A stretch of 23,651 nucleotides of DNA from an uncultured Ruminococcus sp. (GCA_902802975.1 CADCOF010000179.1:1-23651); one strand, 5' to 3'. Positions 7,049 to 15,004 are shown, counted from the stretch's first letter. A program made the numbers and translations. Notes: generated from the letters alone by a model not told the origin.

Positions 7049-7279
7049 TTAGAATAGCAAAGAAACAAAAGTAACTAAAATCGCGCCGGGTACTCCGCCC
7101 AGAACTGACACAACTATAGACGCCTGAGTGATAGGAACAGCTGCTGTAACATTTGCCGCTGTCAAGGCTATCGCCCCGCCAAGCATTCCGAATAACGACG
7201 TTCGCAAAGGGCGTTCACTGCCGGTCAGTGACTCCGCTATTGAAATAATAAAAAAACCAATACATAAAACAAGAGCCAT
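7049..7279 (-). CDS. BofA-like small membrane protein (pro-sigma-K processing inhibitor family)
   Basis: A 76-aa, very hydrophobic protein. The C-terminal part (AVPITQASIVVSVLGGVPGAILVTFVSLLF, in part) has the I-xx-N/Q-xxxxxx-LGGVPGAILL pattern typical of the BofA family, which in Bacillus holds the sigma-K protease SpoIVFB inactive in the outer forespore membrane. Two or three membrane segments are predicted (about 3-15, 28-45 and 50-76). The ATG at 7279 is chosen because GAGGAGG lies 6 nt upstream; a TTG at 7300 would put that site inside the gene. It is convergent with the DUF4364 gene (3-bp gap). BofA-like proteins occur in some non-sporulating Clostridia too, so a sporulation role is likely but inferred. 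Confidence 0.7.
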   Translation of the reverse strand: MALVLCIGFFIISIAESLTGSERPLRTSLFGMLGGAIALTAANVTAAVPITQASIVVSVLGGVPGAILVTFVSLLF

Positions 7280-7357
7280 GTTCTGCCTCCTCAGTGCCAA
7301 ATCATTTTCGGTATATTGTATTCGATCAAGCTTGGAATTATGAAATGAAAAACGGAT

Positions 7358-8701
7358 GTGAATATTTTGAATACAGTGAATAGTCTCCCAAATGAAGTTG
7401 AAAAAGCATTAACCATGCTGCGAAAAGCCGGCTTTGAAGCGTATATTATCGGCGGCTGCGTGCGCGACAGATTGATGGGCGTCGAACCGAAAGATTACGA
7501 CATCACAACGTCTGCACAGCCGACGCAAACCGAACAAGTTTTCAAATCTTTCAGAGTAATTGAAACGGGCATTAAACACGGAACCGTCACTGTATTAATA
7601 AATGGATTGCCGCTTGAAATTACCACATACCGCATTGATTCGAAATACAGCGATAACCGCCGCCCCGACAATGTGACATTTACAAAAAATCTTGTGGAAG
7701 ACACAAAACGTCGTGATTTTACGATGAACGCAGTGGCGATGGACGAAAAAGGAAATTACGTGGATAATCACGGAGGTATTTCAGATATAAACGACCACAT
7801 AATAAGATGTGTCGGCGATCCTGATAAACGCTTTGGAGAAGACGCACTGCGGATACTCAGAGCGATACGTTTTTCTTCCGTATTGGGATTCGAGATCGAA
7901 CAGTCCACAAAAGACGCTGTTTTTCGCTGCAAAGATCTTCTGCGCAATATCAGCATGGAGAGAATTTCTTCCGAACTGGTCAAGATACTCTGTGGAAAAG
8001 ACGCGTGCAGAGTAATTATCGAATATGTTGATGTGCTGGGAACTGTTATCCCTGAAATATACGAGATGAAGGATTTTGATCAGCATACGCCATATCATAT
8101 TTATGACGTTTTGGAACACACGGCACATGTTGTGGAAAATGTATCGGTTGATCCTGTAATGAGGCTGGCTGCATTGTTTCACGACATTGCAAAACCAAAA
8201 ACGCTCACAATAGATCAAGGCGTGGGGCATTTTTACGGACATGCAAAACTTGGCGGAGAAATGACAGACTCAATTATGAAGCGTCTGAAATTTGACAACG
8301 AAACGCGCGAAACAGCAGTTGAGATAGTTTCGCTGCACTGCAATCAGATAACAAATAGCGAGACTGCAATAAAGCGATTCATGAGCAAGCATTCCTGCGA
8401 TATTCTGTTTAAAGTTATTGAACTAAAAAAAGCCGACGAGCGCGCAAAACACCCGTCATGCTTACAGCGTATTGATGAACTTGAAAAAATTGAGCAAACA
8501 GCGCGTGACATTATCGAAAAAAACGAATGCTTTTCGCTTAAATCGCTGACGATCAACGGAAAAGATTTGATCGCAATAGGCTACAAGCCCGGAAAAGAAC
8601 TTGGAGAATGTCTTTCGCATTTACTTGACAGCGTAATCAGCGGAGATTTGGCAAACGAGCGCGACGCGCTTATCTTTGCAGCACAACAGTTCAAAAAATA
8701 A
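7358..8701 (+). CDS. cca: CCA-adding tRNA nucleotidyltransferase with HD domain
   Basis: Cytoplasmic enzyme that adds or repairs the 3' CCA of tRNA. The 447-aa protein has the class II polymerase-beta head: GGCVRDRLMG at 32-41, the metal-binding pair D47 and D49 (DYDITT), RRDFTMNA at 118-125, and EDALRILRAIRF at 161-172, which opens the neck/body. An HD domain follows (H254 in EHTAHV, H275-D276 in LFHDIAKP), giving possible phosphohydrolase activity. Both tRNA genes in this window lack an encoded CCA, so this enzyme is needed for them. Start: GTG at 7358 has little Shine-Dalgarno sequence; a TTG at 7367 has GGATG 8 nt upstream and may be the true start (444 aa). Its last 11 bases overlap the end of the convergent DUF6873 gene. 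No terminator is seen. Confidence 0.95.
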   Translation: MNILNTVNSLPNEVEKALTMLRKAGFEAYIIGGCVRDRLMGVEPKDYDITTSAQPTQTEQVFKSFRVIETGIKHGTVTVLINGLPLEITTYRIDSKYSDNRRPDNVTFTKNLVEDTKRRDFTMNAVAMDEKGNYVDNHGGISDINDHIIRCVGDPDKRFGEDALRILRAIRFSSVLGFEIEQSTKDAVFRCKDLLRNISMERISSELVKILCGKDACRVIIEYVDVLGTVIPEIYEMKDFDQHTPYHIYDVLEHTAHVVENVSVDPVMRLAALFHDIAKPKTLTIDQGVGHFYGHAKLGGEMTDSIMKRLKFDNETRETAVEIVSLHCNQITNSETAIKRFMSKHSCDILFKVIELKKADERAKHPSCLQRIDELEKIEQTARDIIEKNECFSLKSLTINGKDLIAIGYKPGKELGECLSHLLDSVISGDLANERDALIFAAQQFKK

Positions 8702-9410
8702 CCACACCGCCAATATCCGTGGGGGGCAGCTGTGGACACAATATCTCTGCTTCAACTCGATTTAACATACAAAAATCTCTTATTTTCTCTGAATCGCCAT
8801 GCTGATCAATATTTCCGATAAAAGCTATTTTGTTGTCTGATATCATAAAACTTGCACCGCCGATAAAGCCCTCGTATTTATCACAAAGTGCGATGCCTAA
8901 AGGTGAAATTTCAAGAACGCTTATTCCATGAGAGCGTGCTGCAGCGGATATTCCTTTATCAGACGTAATTATTGCGCTGGCTGATATAGCCGCGCAGGAA
9001 CATTTAGCATAACCCTGGTTCACATGAATAATATTATAATTTTGTGAAAAAAGATAATCTAAAAGATACTCATCGGTGTATTTTGTGTTGCATAATACAT
9101 TGTTTCCCACAATTAAAACATTAAGCAAAGTGCAATGGGGATATTTAAATATTTCGATTGCACTTTTTGTATATTTGATCTTACTTTTATCACTGACACA
9201 ATCAGCAACGCTTGAATTAAAAGGCTCATTATCTTTTATCAAAAATATCTCGCCATGCGGCAGAATCAACATCTGCATATCTGCATGACTTGATTCGAGA
9301 GTATCCGTATTATTCCGATACGGAAAAACTTTAATAGGAATAAGACCCGTTTGTTCCAAAGCGCTTATGATTTTTTTATTGTGATATGATACAGCAGCAA
9401 AATAATTCAT
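8691..9410 (-). CDS. DUF6873 family GME-fold protein
   Basis: A 239-aa soluble protein. I recognise the pattern NQGYAKCS, AIITSDKGISAAA, GFIGGASFMI and FIGNIDQHGDSEKIRDF as the DUF6873 family, assigned to the GME (pentein) fold of guanidino-group-modifying enzymes. Penteins usually use Cys, His and an acidic residue. Candidates here are D and H in NIDQHGD and one of the Cys in CSCAA, but I cannot place a confirmed catalytic set. The substrate is unknown. The ATG at 9410 follows an extended -10 promoter. The 3' end overlaps the convergent cca gene by 11 bp. There is no operon partner, so context gives no function. Confidence 0.65.
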   Translation of the reverse strand: MNYFAAVSYHNKKIISALEQTGLIPIKVFPYRNNTDTLESSHADMQMLILPHGEIFLIKDNEPFNSSVADCVSDKSKIKYTKSAIEIFKYPHCTLLNVLIVGNNVLCNTKYTDEYLLDYLFSQNYNIIHVNQGYAKCSCAAISASAIITSDKGISAAARSHGISVLEISPLGIALCDKYEGFIGGASFMISDNKIAFIGNIDQHGDSEKIRDFCMLNRVEAEILCPQLPPTDIGGVVIF

Positions 9411-9487
9411 ATATAATCCCCTATGCGCTTTTTATTTTTGAGTTAAGTAATTTTTTGCTAATGTGCCTGACTTTTGGAATCAATAAT

Positions 9488-9496
9488 ATTATAACA
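9488..9496 (-). promoter_or_regulatory. Extended -10 promoter of the DUF6873 gene
   Basis: On the minus strand TGT-TATAAT; the -10 hexamer is 9488-9493 and TGT is 9494-9496. The -35 region (CTTTTA) is poor. The predicted leader is about 70 nt. Confidence 0.5.
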
Positions 9497-9546
9497 CAAT
9501 TTACAAAAATTAAAAGCTCTGTTGTACAGTTTATTTGCAGCACAAA

Positions 9547-9614
9547 ATTATAACCCGCGCCAACGTTATGTAGGACGCGGGTTTTTCAGTTTTGGTTTGC
9601 ATATAGTTTGAGTG
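9547..9614. repeat. Dispersed hairpin repeat family B, copy 2
   Basis: Second copy of the 6015-6083 element in the same orientation. AACCCGCG pairs with CGCGGGTT, followed on the + strand by TTTTTC. It begins about 26 nt past the glnQ stop on the minus strand, so it may also help end the glnPQ transcript, though the better T run is on the + strand, where no gene ends. Confidence 0.7.
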
Positions 9615-9639
9615 CGAACCGTCAGCGGCGACACGCCGC

Positions 9640-10479
9640 CTATTTTAGTACGCTTGCCAAGAATTGTTTCGCCTTATCTGTTTTGGGTGAGGAGAAAATT
9701 TCATCGGGTGTGCCTGTTTCAAGTATTTTTCCGTCCGCCATAAATACAACTCTGTCGGCAACTTCTCTTGCAAAACCCATTTCGTGCGTGACAACAACCA
9801 TCGTCATTCCGTCTTTCGCAAGAGCTTTCATTACCTCAAGAACCTCGCCGACCATTTCAGGGTCAAGCGCAGACGTCGGCTCGTCAAACAGCATCACGTC
9901 AGGCTCCATACATAACGCGCGAACTATCGCTATTCGCTGCTTCTGCCCGCCTGAAAGCTGTGCCGGATATGAATTCGCTCTGTCGTCAAGTCCGACTTTC
10001 TTAAGCAGCTCGTGCGCCTTTGCCTCAGCCTCTTCTTTTGTTTTGCCGTGAAGTTTCATCGGCGCAATAGTCACATTCTTCATGATGGTCATATGAGGAA
10101 ACAAATTGAAATGCTGGAACACCATTCCCATTTTCTGGCGGTGAAGATTAATGTTGATTCCTTTGTCAAGCATATTTACGCCCTCAAAAATTATCTCACC
10201 GGACGTTGGCATTTCGAGCAAATTCAGCGAACGCAAAAACGTTGATTTTCCCGATCCCGACGGACCGATTACAACAGCAACCTCGCCTTTTTCGATATCA
10301 ATGCTTACTCCATCGAGCGCATGGAGGCTGCCGTAATGCTTTTCAAGGTTTCTCACCATTATCAGGCTTTCTGTCATTTCGCTGCCCTCTATGTTGATAT
10401 GTTCTGCCGGCTTCTTTTCCGGTGCGGCCGCCTGATCGGAGTTTTTCGTTAGTTTGATTTTGCTGTTATCAGTGCTCAC
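9640..10479 (-). CDS. glnQ: Polar amino acid ABC transporter, ATP-binding protein
   Basis: Cytoplasmic ATPase of a glutamine/polar amino acid importer. The 279-aa product has Walker [10 protein letters not shown] (72-80), Q-loop Q122, signature LSGGQ (175-179), Walker B VMLFDE (195-200) and the switch His in VVTHE, all intact. It overlaps the upstream permease gene by 11 bp, so translation is probably coupled. The GTG start at 10479 has AGGAG about 11 nt upstream and gives a charged, proline-containing extension of 34 residues before the usual family start ([16 protein letters not shown]). An internal ATG at 10377 with AGAGGG 7 nt upstream would give the standard-length protein (245 aa), so one or both may be used. 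It probably energises GlnP, with GlnH as receptor. Confidence 0.93.
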   Translation of the reverse strand: MSTDNSKIKLTKNSDQAAAPEKKPAEHINIEGSEMTESLIMVRNLEKHYGSLHALDGVSIDIEKGEVAVVIGPSGSGKSTFLRSLNLLEMPTSGEIIFEGVNMLDKGININLHRQKMGMVFQHFNLFPHMTIMKNVTIAPMKLHGKTKEEAEAKAHELLKKVGLDDRANSYPAQLSGGQKQRIAIVRALCMEPDVMLFDEPTSALDPEMVGEVLEVMKALAKDGMTMVVVTHEMGFAREVADRVVFMADGKILETGTPDEIFSSPKTDKAKQFLASVLK

Positions 10480-11194
10480 TGTTTCTCAATCTCCTTTCAA
10501 GAAGCGCGACAAGCTTCGTAAGTATTACTACAATAACAAGATATATAATCGCAACAGATATCAGCGGCATAAATGCATCGAATGTTCTTCCGACAATGAT
10601 ATAACCGCCCTTTGTTAGATCCTGAAGCGCAATATAACCGGAAACCGATGTTTCCTTCAACAGCACGATAAATTCATTGCACAGCGCGGGAAGAATATTT
10701 TTGAACGCCTGCGGCAAAATGACATACCACATAGTTTGAACATAGTTAAAGCCCAGTGAACGCCCTGCCTCAAACTGACCGTTATCAACAGACATAATGC
10801 CCGCTCTGACAATCTCAGCTACATACGCACCGGAATTTATACCGAAGGCCAATATTGCCACAAGTATTTCGTCAACACCCAACGGGGCAAGAATAACAAA
10901 ATACACAATCAGCAGCTGAACAACAACAGGAGTACCTCTGATAACCGTCAAGTAGATATTTGCCAAAAAATTCAAAATGCGCAGCTTGCCTGTTTTATCG
11001 TGAGTTGCTCTTATTGCAGCAACCAAAAAGCCTAGAATTACGCCGATAACAACCGCGCCCAAAGTGATTTTCATCGTAACAGCGAGACCGTTTGCAAGAT
11101 ATTTCCAGCGATCGTCCTCAATAAAGCAGTTTACAAAACGATCACGAAGTTTTTCAAAAAAGCCCGCATTTTCTGCGTCTAATAGTAAATTCAT
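10469..11194 (-). CDS. glnP: Polar amino acid ABC transporter, permease
   Basis: Integral membrane subunit of the importer, 241 aa, of the HisM/GlnP family. After a short amphipathic N-terminus, hydrophobic segments lie around 45-65, 80-105, 110-125 and 205-230. The EAA-type cytoplasmic loop is seen as [22 protein letters not shown] (in part), where GlnQ docks. [10 protein letters not shown] is a family signature. The ATG at 11194 has GGAGG 7 nt upstream. The gene starts 79 bp after glnH ends, beyond a strong terminator, so it probably depends on read-through or on its own weak promoter. It overlaps glnQ by 11 bp. Confidence 0.95.
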   Translation of the reverse strand: MNLLLDAENAGFFEKLRDRFVNCFIEDDRWKYLANGLAVTMKITLGAVVIGVILGFLVAAIRATHDKTGKLRILNFLANIYLTVIRGTPVVVQLLIVYFVILAPLGVDEILVAILAFGINSGAYVAEIVRAGIMSVDNGQFEAGRSLGFNYVQTMWYVILPQAFKNILPALCNEFIVLLKETSVSGYIALQDLTKGGYIIVGRTFDAFMPLISVAIIYLVIVVILTKLVALLERRLRNSEH

Positions 11195-11223
11195 TGGAAA
11201 GCCTCCGTCAAAGCAAAAGTTTC

Positions 11224-11250
11224 AAAAAAAGAGCCGCATTACGCGGCTCT
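11224..11250 (-). terminator. Terminator between glnH and glnP
   Basis: On the minus strand AGAGCCGC (11250-11243) pairs with GCGGCTCT (11237-11230) over a 5-nt loop, followed by a run of T (complement of A 11224-11230). It lies just after the glnH stop and before glnP. It probably lowers permease/ATPase expression relative to the binding protein, a common design in these operons. Confidence 0.85.
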
Positions 11251-11273
11251 TCACACAGCACGAAATGGCTGTA

Positions 11274-12116
11274 TTACTCAGCGGGAATATACTTGTTTAT
11301 GATCTTCTCGATCGAGCCGTCTGCCTCGAGTTCGGTAAGAGCTTTGTTGATTGCCTCGGTAAGAGCGGCGTTATCCTTATTTACAGCAATTGCATACTCT
11401 TCTGTAGCATAATTTGTTTCAAGAATCTTAAGACCTTCGTTTGCTGCAACATAAGACTTTGCAGGCTCTCCGTCAATAACAACAGCATCTACCGCGCCGG
11501 ACTTAAGAGCGGAAACAGCGTCTGAACCTTTATTGTATCTCTTAACATGATCCTCACCGAGATCCTCTGTTACGCTCATATCGCCTGTTGTACTCTCCTG
11601 AACACCGACCTTCTTATCTTTAAGATCATCAATGGAAGCAACAATACTGTCGTCCTTAACAATGATAACCTGAGCTGCAGTTGTGTAGTTGTTTGTAAAA
11701 TCCACCGTCTTGAGTCTGTCCTCGGTAACGCTCATGCCTGCCATACCGATATCGATAGAACCTGTCTGAACTGCACCAATGATGGAGTCGAACTCCATAT
11801 CCTTGATTTCAAGCTCCACACCAAGCTTCTGTGCGATAAGTGCGGCAATTTCTGCGTCGATGCCAACAATGTCGCCGCCCTCATGGTATTCATAAGGTGG
11901 GAACTCTGCGTTTGTGCCCATTGTAAGCTTGCCGTCAACTGTGTACTTGATATCGCCCGATACAGCAGTATCACTTGTAGCAGTATCAGTAACTGATGTG
12001 CCGGTACTGTTATTCGGAGTATCTGTTGCAGGCTGAGTCTTCTCACCACATGCAGCCAATGCGCAAACCATAGCAGCAGCGCAGACAAGCGCAATGATTT
12101 TCTTTAATGTTTTCAT
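11274..12116 (-). CDS. glnH: Polar amino acid ABC transporter, substrate-binding lipoprotein
   Basis: Extracellular receptor anchored by lipid, 280 aa. The signal peptide (KTLKK, hydrophobic core) ends in lipobox LAAC with the lipidated Cys at 23. A Ser/Thr-rich linker (about 25-55) leads to the family 3 solute-binding domain: GKLTMGTNAEFPPYEY, GIDAEIAALIAQKLG and MAGMSVTEDRLKTVDFTNNY, where the ligand carboxylate-binding residues usually lie. Family members bind glutamine, cystine, arginine or other polar amino acids; the exact ligand cannot be read here. The ATG at 12116 has GGAGGA 9 nt upstream. A strong promoter lies at 12175-12203 and a terminator directly after the stop, which favours high expression over glnPQ. 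Confidence 0.95.
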   Translation of the reverse strand: MKTLKKIIALVCAAAMVCALAACGEKTQPATDTPNNSTGTSVTDTATSDTAVSGDIKYTVDGKLTMGTNAEFPPYEYHEGGDIVGIDAEIAALIAQKLGVELEIKDMEFDSIIGAVQTGSIDIGMAGMSVTEDRLKTVDFTNNYTTAAQVIIVKDDSIVASIDDLKDKKVGVQESTTGDMSVTEDLGEDHVKRYNKGSDAVSALKSGAVDAVVIDGEPAKSYVAANEGLKILETNYATEEYAIAVNKDNAALTEAINKALTELEADGSIEKIINKYIPAE

Positions 12117-12174
12117 TATTAGTATTCCTCCAATTCTCCATTGTGTGATTACAAATCATAAAACTTACCACATT

Positions 12175-12203
12175 ATCTTAGCACATGAAAAAAATATAGT
12201 CAA
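12175..12203 (-). promoter_or_regulatory. Sigma-A promoter of the glnH operon
   Basis: On the minus strand TTGACT (12198-12203) and TAAGAT (12175-12180) with a 17-bp spacer; TGC before the -10 makes it extended. The leader is about 50 nt and I see no riboswitch in it. Confidence 0.75.
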
Positions 12204-12299
12204 TAGTATTTGCCGAAAAGCGATAAGATTGTATATTATCATAAAATAATGAATTTTTAATACAGCTGATTTTAGTCACTTTGTGACCGAAAAACAAAC

Positions 12300-12331
12300 A
12301 AAAGCAGAGAGTCAAAAAACCCTCCGCCTTT
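12300..12331 (-). terminator. Probable terminator of tRNA-Arg
   Basis: On the minus strand AAAGGCGGAG (12331-12322) can pair with CTCTGCTTTT (12309-12300) with two G·U pairs, followed by a T-rich GTTTGTTTTTC. The loop is about 12 nt, so it is a modest terminator. It lies just after the tRNA. Confidence 0.5.
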
Positions 12332-12334
12332 TAA

Positions 12335-12408
12335 CGCGCCAAAAGGGATTCGAACCCCCGACCTTCCCCTTAGGAGGGGGACGCTCTATCCAGCTGAGCT
12401 ATTGGCGC
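12335..12408 (-). tRNA. tRNA-Arg (CCT anticodon)
   Basis: Full cloverleaf on the minus strand. The acceptor GCGCCAA pairs with TTGGCGC, the D arm is GCTC/GAGC, the anticodon stem is TCCCC/GGGGA with loop CTCCTAA (anticodon CCT, reads AGG), and the T loop is TTCGAAT. The discriminator is G and no CCA is encoded. A consensus promoter lies directly upstream. Confidence 0.95.
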
Positions 12409-12425
12409 AAATTCACAGTGTTTGT

Positions 12426-12454
12426 ATTATATCACAGTTTTTTTTCGTTGTCAA
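12426..12454 (-). promoter_or_regulatory. Consensus promoter of tRNA-Arg
   Basis: On the minus strand TTGACA (12449-12454), 17 bp, TATAAT (12426-12431), with TGA extending the -10. Both hexamers are perfect. The tRNA 5' end is 18 nt past the -10. Confidence 0.9.
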
Positions 12455-12538
12455 TAGAAAAACAAAAGTTGCAAAATCGCAGCTAAATATTTTCAGACTT
12501 TTTCGCAGACGTGAATTGAAAAAGTTTCAACGCGGGTA

Positions 12539-12567
12539 TTGACAATTACGAACCGATGTAGTATAAT
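12539..12567 (+). promoter_or_regulatory. Consensus promoter of tRNA-Thr
   Basis: TTGACA (12539-12544), 17 bp, TATAAT (12562-12567). Both hexamers are perfect. The tRNA begins 28 nt after the -10. Confidence 0.9.
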
Positions 12568-12594
12568 TAATGTCGTTGGATATACAATTGTTTT

Positions 12595-12667
12595 GCTAGT
12601 ATGGCTCAGTTGGTAGAGCAGCGCATTCGTAATGCGCAGGTCGTCGGTTCGAGTCCGACTACTAGCT
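12595..12667 (+). tRNA. tRNA-Thr (CGT anticodon)
   Basis: Full cloverleaf: acceptor GCTAGTA/TACTAGC, D arm GCTC/GAGC, anticodon stem GCGCA/TGCGC with loop TTCGTAA (anticodon CGT, reads ACG) and T loop TTCGAGT. The discriminator is T and no CCA is encoded. It is divergent from tRNA-Arg, with a terminator downstream. Confidence 0.95.
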
Positions 12668-12674
12668 TTGAAGA

Positions 12675-12708
12675 AGCGGCTTGAACAGTACGTTTGAGCC
12701 GCTTTTTT
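12675..12708 (+). terminator. Terminator of tRNA-Thr
   Basis: AGCGGCTTGAAC (12675-12686) pairs with GTTTGAGCCGCT (12692-12703) with two G·U pairs, followed by six T (12703-12708). Confidence 0.85.
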
Positions 12709-12773
12709 GTTAAACAACAAACGCTTATTCTAAAAAGTGTTTATAATTGTGTTTATCAATATTTCTAAATTCG

Positions 12774-12823
12774 CAAAAGTTAAGGACTATAAGCTGTACT
12801 TTGCTTATAGCCCTTAACTTTTG
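12774..12823. repeat. Long 21-bp hairpin between tRNA-Thr and metG
   Basis: Arm 12774-12794 is complementary to 12803-12823 at 20 of 21 positions (one A·C mismatch), with an 8-nt loop TGTACTTT. TTTTCGG follows on the + strand. It lies 84 bp past the metG stop on the minus strand. It could be a bidirectional transcription end, a tiny palindromic element or a small RNA; there is no long T run on either side. The rest of 12709-12906 shows only a loose ATAT-TATCTCAT direct repeat. Confidence 0.65.
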
Positions 12824-12906
12824 TTTTCGGAGGATAAATACGCATATCTATCTCATTTTCGGCAAGCGGCTGTGATATTTATCTCATATTACTGTTCTTT
12901 TTAGTG

Positions 12907-14895
12907 TCAACGAAGTGTACTTCCCGCCGGGATATCATCGACTATGATCACCTTAATATCTCCGTTGGGACAATCTGCGGATAAGATCATTCCGTTACTC
13001 TCAACGCCGCAAAGCTTCGCCGGCATAAGATTCGATACCACAATAAGAGTGTGCCCGATAAGCTCCTCCGGTTTATAGTACTGCGCTATACCTGAAACTA
13101 CAGTGCGCTCTCCCTCACCGTCGTTCAACGTAAACTTAAGCAGCTTCTTCGAACGCTTCACATTTTCGCATGCAGTAACCTTCATAGTCTTGAGCTGCAC
13201 TTTTGCAAAATCATCTATGCCAATGAGCGCAACGCCTTCAGGTTTCTTGTCGCCTTCGGGCTTTTTCTCCTCGGGCTTTTTCTCCTCGGGCTTTTTTTCT
13301 TCAGCCTTCGGCGCGGGTGCGCTGCTCTTGAGTATCTCGTTGAGGGCGTCAATCTCTTTTTCAATGTCGATACGCGGGAAGAGTGCCGCGCCTTTCTTTA
13401 CGGTGACATTTGTCGGAAGAATTCCGAATTTCTCTGCGTTGTCGTAATTTGCAGCAGCTGAATCTGCACCGATCTGCTCAAATACCTTAGGCATTGTCTC
13501 AGGCATGAAAGCGGAAAGCAATGTTGAAATAATGCGTATCGTGTCGAGAAGGTTGTACAGAACGCTTGCCAGACGCGCTTTTTTGCTCTCATCCTTACCG
13601 AGTATCCACGGAGTAGTTTCGTCTATATACTTGTTGGCACGCGATACAACGTTGAAAATCTCAATAAGAGCCTTGTTGATCTGAGTCTGATCGATATACT
13701 CGTCAACCTTTTCTCTGAGCGCGCAAGCCTCGCTGATAAGCTCGTCATCGAAATCGCCGTGTTCTCTTTCATCGGGAAGTGTGCCTCCGAAATATTTTTC
13801 CACCATCGCAACTGTTCTCGAAACGAGATTTCCGAGTCCGTTTGCAAGATCGGTGTTTATGCGCTTGATCATAATCTCATTTGAAAAATCGCTGTCCGCG
13901 CCAAGAGCCATTTCTCTGAGGATATGGTAGCGAATGGCGTCCGCCCCGTAACGCTGACCGAGAATAAACGGGTCAACTACGTTGCCGAGCGATTTGCTCA
14001 TTTTTACGCCGTTGAACGTAATCCAACCGTGAACAGCCAGATGTTTAGGCAGCGGCAAATCGAGAGCCATAAGTATTGCCGGCCATGTGATCGCGTGGAA
14101 TCTCATAATATCCTTAGCGACCATGTGAACGTCTGCCGGCCAGAATTTGTCATAGTCGCCGAAAGTATTGTTGTCGTAGCCGAGCGCGGATATATAGTTC
14201 GAAAGTGCGTCTACCCAAACGTACACAACGTGGTCGGGGTCAAACGGAACCGGAATGCCCCACTTGAACGAATTTCTCGACACACAGAGGTCTTCAAGTC
14301 CGGGCTTTATGAAATTGTTCACAAGCTCCAGCGCACGTGTTTTCGGGCGCAGATAGTCTGTTTCTGTCAACAGCTTTTCGAGTCTGTCTGCGAACGGTGC
14401 CATTTTCATGAAGTACGCTTCTTCCTTCGCCTGCTTTACGCTGCGGTGGCACTCCGGGCAGCAGCCGTTTTCGTCAAGCTGGCTGTCCGTCCAGAAACTC
14501 TCGCACGGTGTGCAGTAGTTGCCCGCGTACTCGCCCTTGTAAATATAGCCCTTGTCGTAAAGTGCCTTGAAAATATTCTGAACAGACTCGATGTGATAAT
14601 CATCGGTAGTTCTGATGTAACGGTCATAATCGACATTCATATATTTCCATAATTTTTTGAACTTCACTACAATTTCGTCCACGTATTCTATAGGAGTAAC
14701 GCCCTTAGCCTTTGCGTTTTGCTCGATTTTCTGACCATGTTCATCTGTACCTGTAAGGAACATAACGTCACAGCCCTGCATTCTCTTGTAACGCGCGATC
14801 GAGTCGCACGCAACCGTTGTATAGCAATGACCGATATGAGGATTACCCGAGGGGTAGTATATCGGGGTGGTAATATAAAAATTTCCTTTACTCAT
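12907..14895 (-). CDS. metG: Methionyl-tRNA synthetase
   Basis: Charges tRNA-Met with methionine in the cytoplasm. The 662-aa class I synthetase has HIGH at 20-23, KMSKS at 298-302 and a four-cysteine zinc knuckle (C128, C131, C145/146, C149). An anticodon-binding helical domain lies about 350-500. A lysine/glutamate linker (about 525-553) contains repeated EEKKP. The C-terminal EMAP/Trbp111-like tRNA-binding domain (about 555-662) begins IDDFAKVQLKTMKV and includes VVSNLMPAKLCGV. This is the long, dimerising form common in Firmicutes. The ATG at 14895 has AAAGGA about 9 nt upstream. The gene follows plsY by 193 bp on the same strand. No T-box or S-box is recognisable in that gap. Confidence 0.97.
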   Translation of the reverse strand: MSKGNFYITTPIYYPSGNPHIGHCYTTVACDSIARYKRMQGCDVMFLTGTDEHGQKIEQNAKAKGVTPIEYVDEIVVKFKKLWKYMNVDYDRYIRTTDDYHIESVQNIFKALYDKGYIYKGEYAGNYCTPCESFWTDSQLDENGCCPECHRSVKQAKEEAYFMKMAPFADRLEKLLTETDYLRPKTRALELVNNFIKPGLEDLCVSRNSFKWGIPVPFDPDHVVYVWVDALSNYISALGYDNNTFGDYDKFWPADVHMVAKDIMRFHAITWPAILMALDLPLPKHLAVHGWITFNGVKMSKSLGNVVDPFILGQRYGADAIRYHILREMALGADSDFSNEIMIKRINTDLANGLGNLVSRTVAMVEKYFGGTLPDEREHGDFDDELISEACALREKVDEYIDQTQINKALIEIFNVVSRANKYIDETTPWILGKDESKKARLASVLYNLLDTIRIISTLLSAFMPETMPKVFEQIGADSAAANYDNAEKFGILPTNVTVKKGAALFPRIDIEKEIDALNEILKSSAPAPKAEEKKPEEKKPEEKKPEGDKKPEGVALIGIDDFAKVQLKTMKVTACENVKRSKKLLKFTLNDGEGERTVVSGIAQYYKPEELIGHTLIVVSNLMPAKLCGVESNGMILSADCPNGDIKVIIVDDIPAGSTLR
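13256..13300. repeat. 15-bp tandem repeat inside metG
   Basis: TCGGGCTTTTTCTCC occurs at 13256-13270 and 13271-13285, with a third copy at 13286-13300 changed in its last bases. It encodes the EEKKP linker units. Copy number can change without shifting the frame. Confidence 0.85.
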
Positions 14896-14974
14896 AAATA
14901 ATCTATCCTTTAACTTTTATTTTTAGGAAATAAACAAAAATAAAAATGCACAAAAATCTTAATATTCACTTTTT

Positions 14975-15004
14975 CCGTTACTGTCGCAGCAACAGATATA
15001 ACGG
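14975..15004 (-). promoter_or_regulatory. Hairpin in the metG upstream region
   Basis: On the minus strand CCGTTA pairs with TAACGG and CTGT with ACAG over loop TGCTGCG, with a 3-nt bulge. It is followed by AAAAAG, not T, so it is not a terminator. It may be a leader structure, or stabilise the plsY 3' end. No known riboswitch class is matched. Confidence 0.3.

Noticed and set aside
13924..14652. 242-codon open frame on the + strand opposite metG.
   Set aside because: It lies wholly antisense to a well-supported essential gene; its length reflects codon bias of metG.
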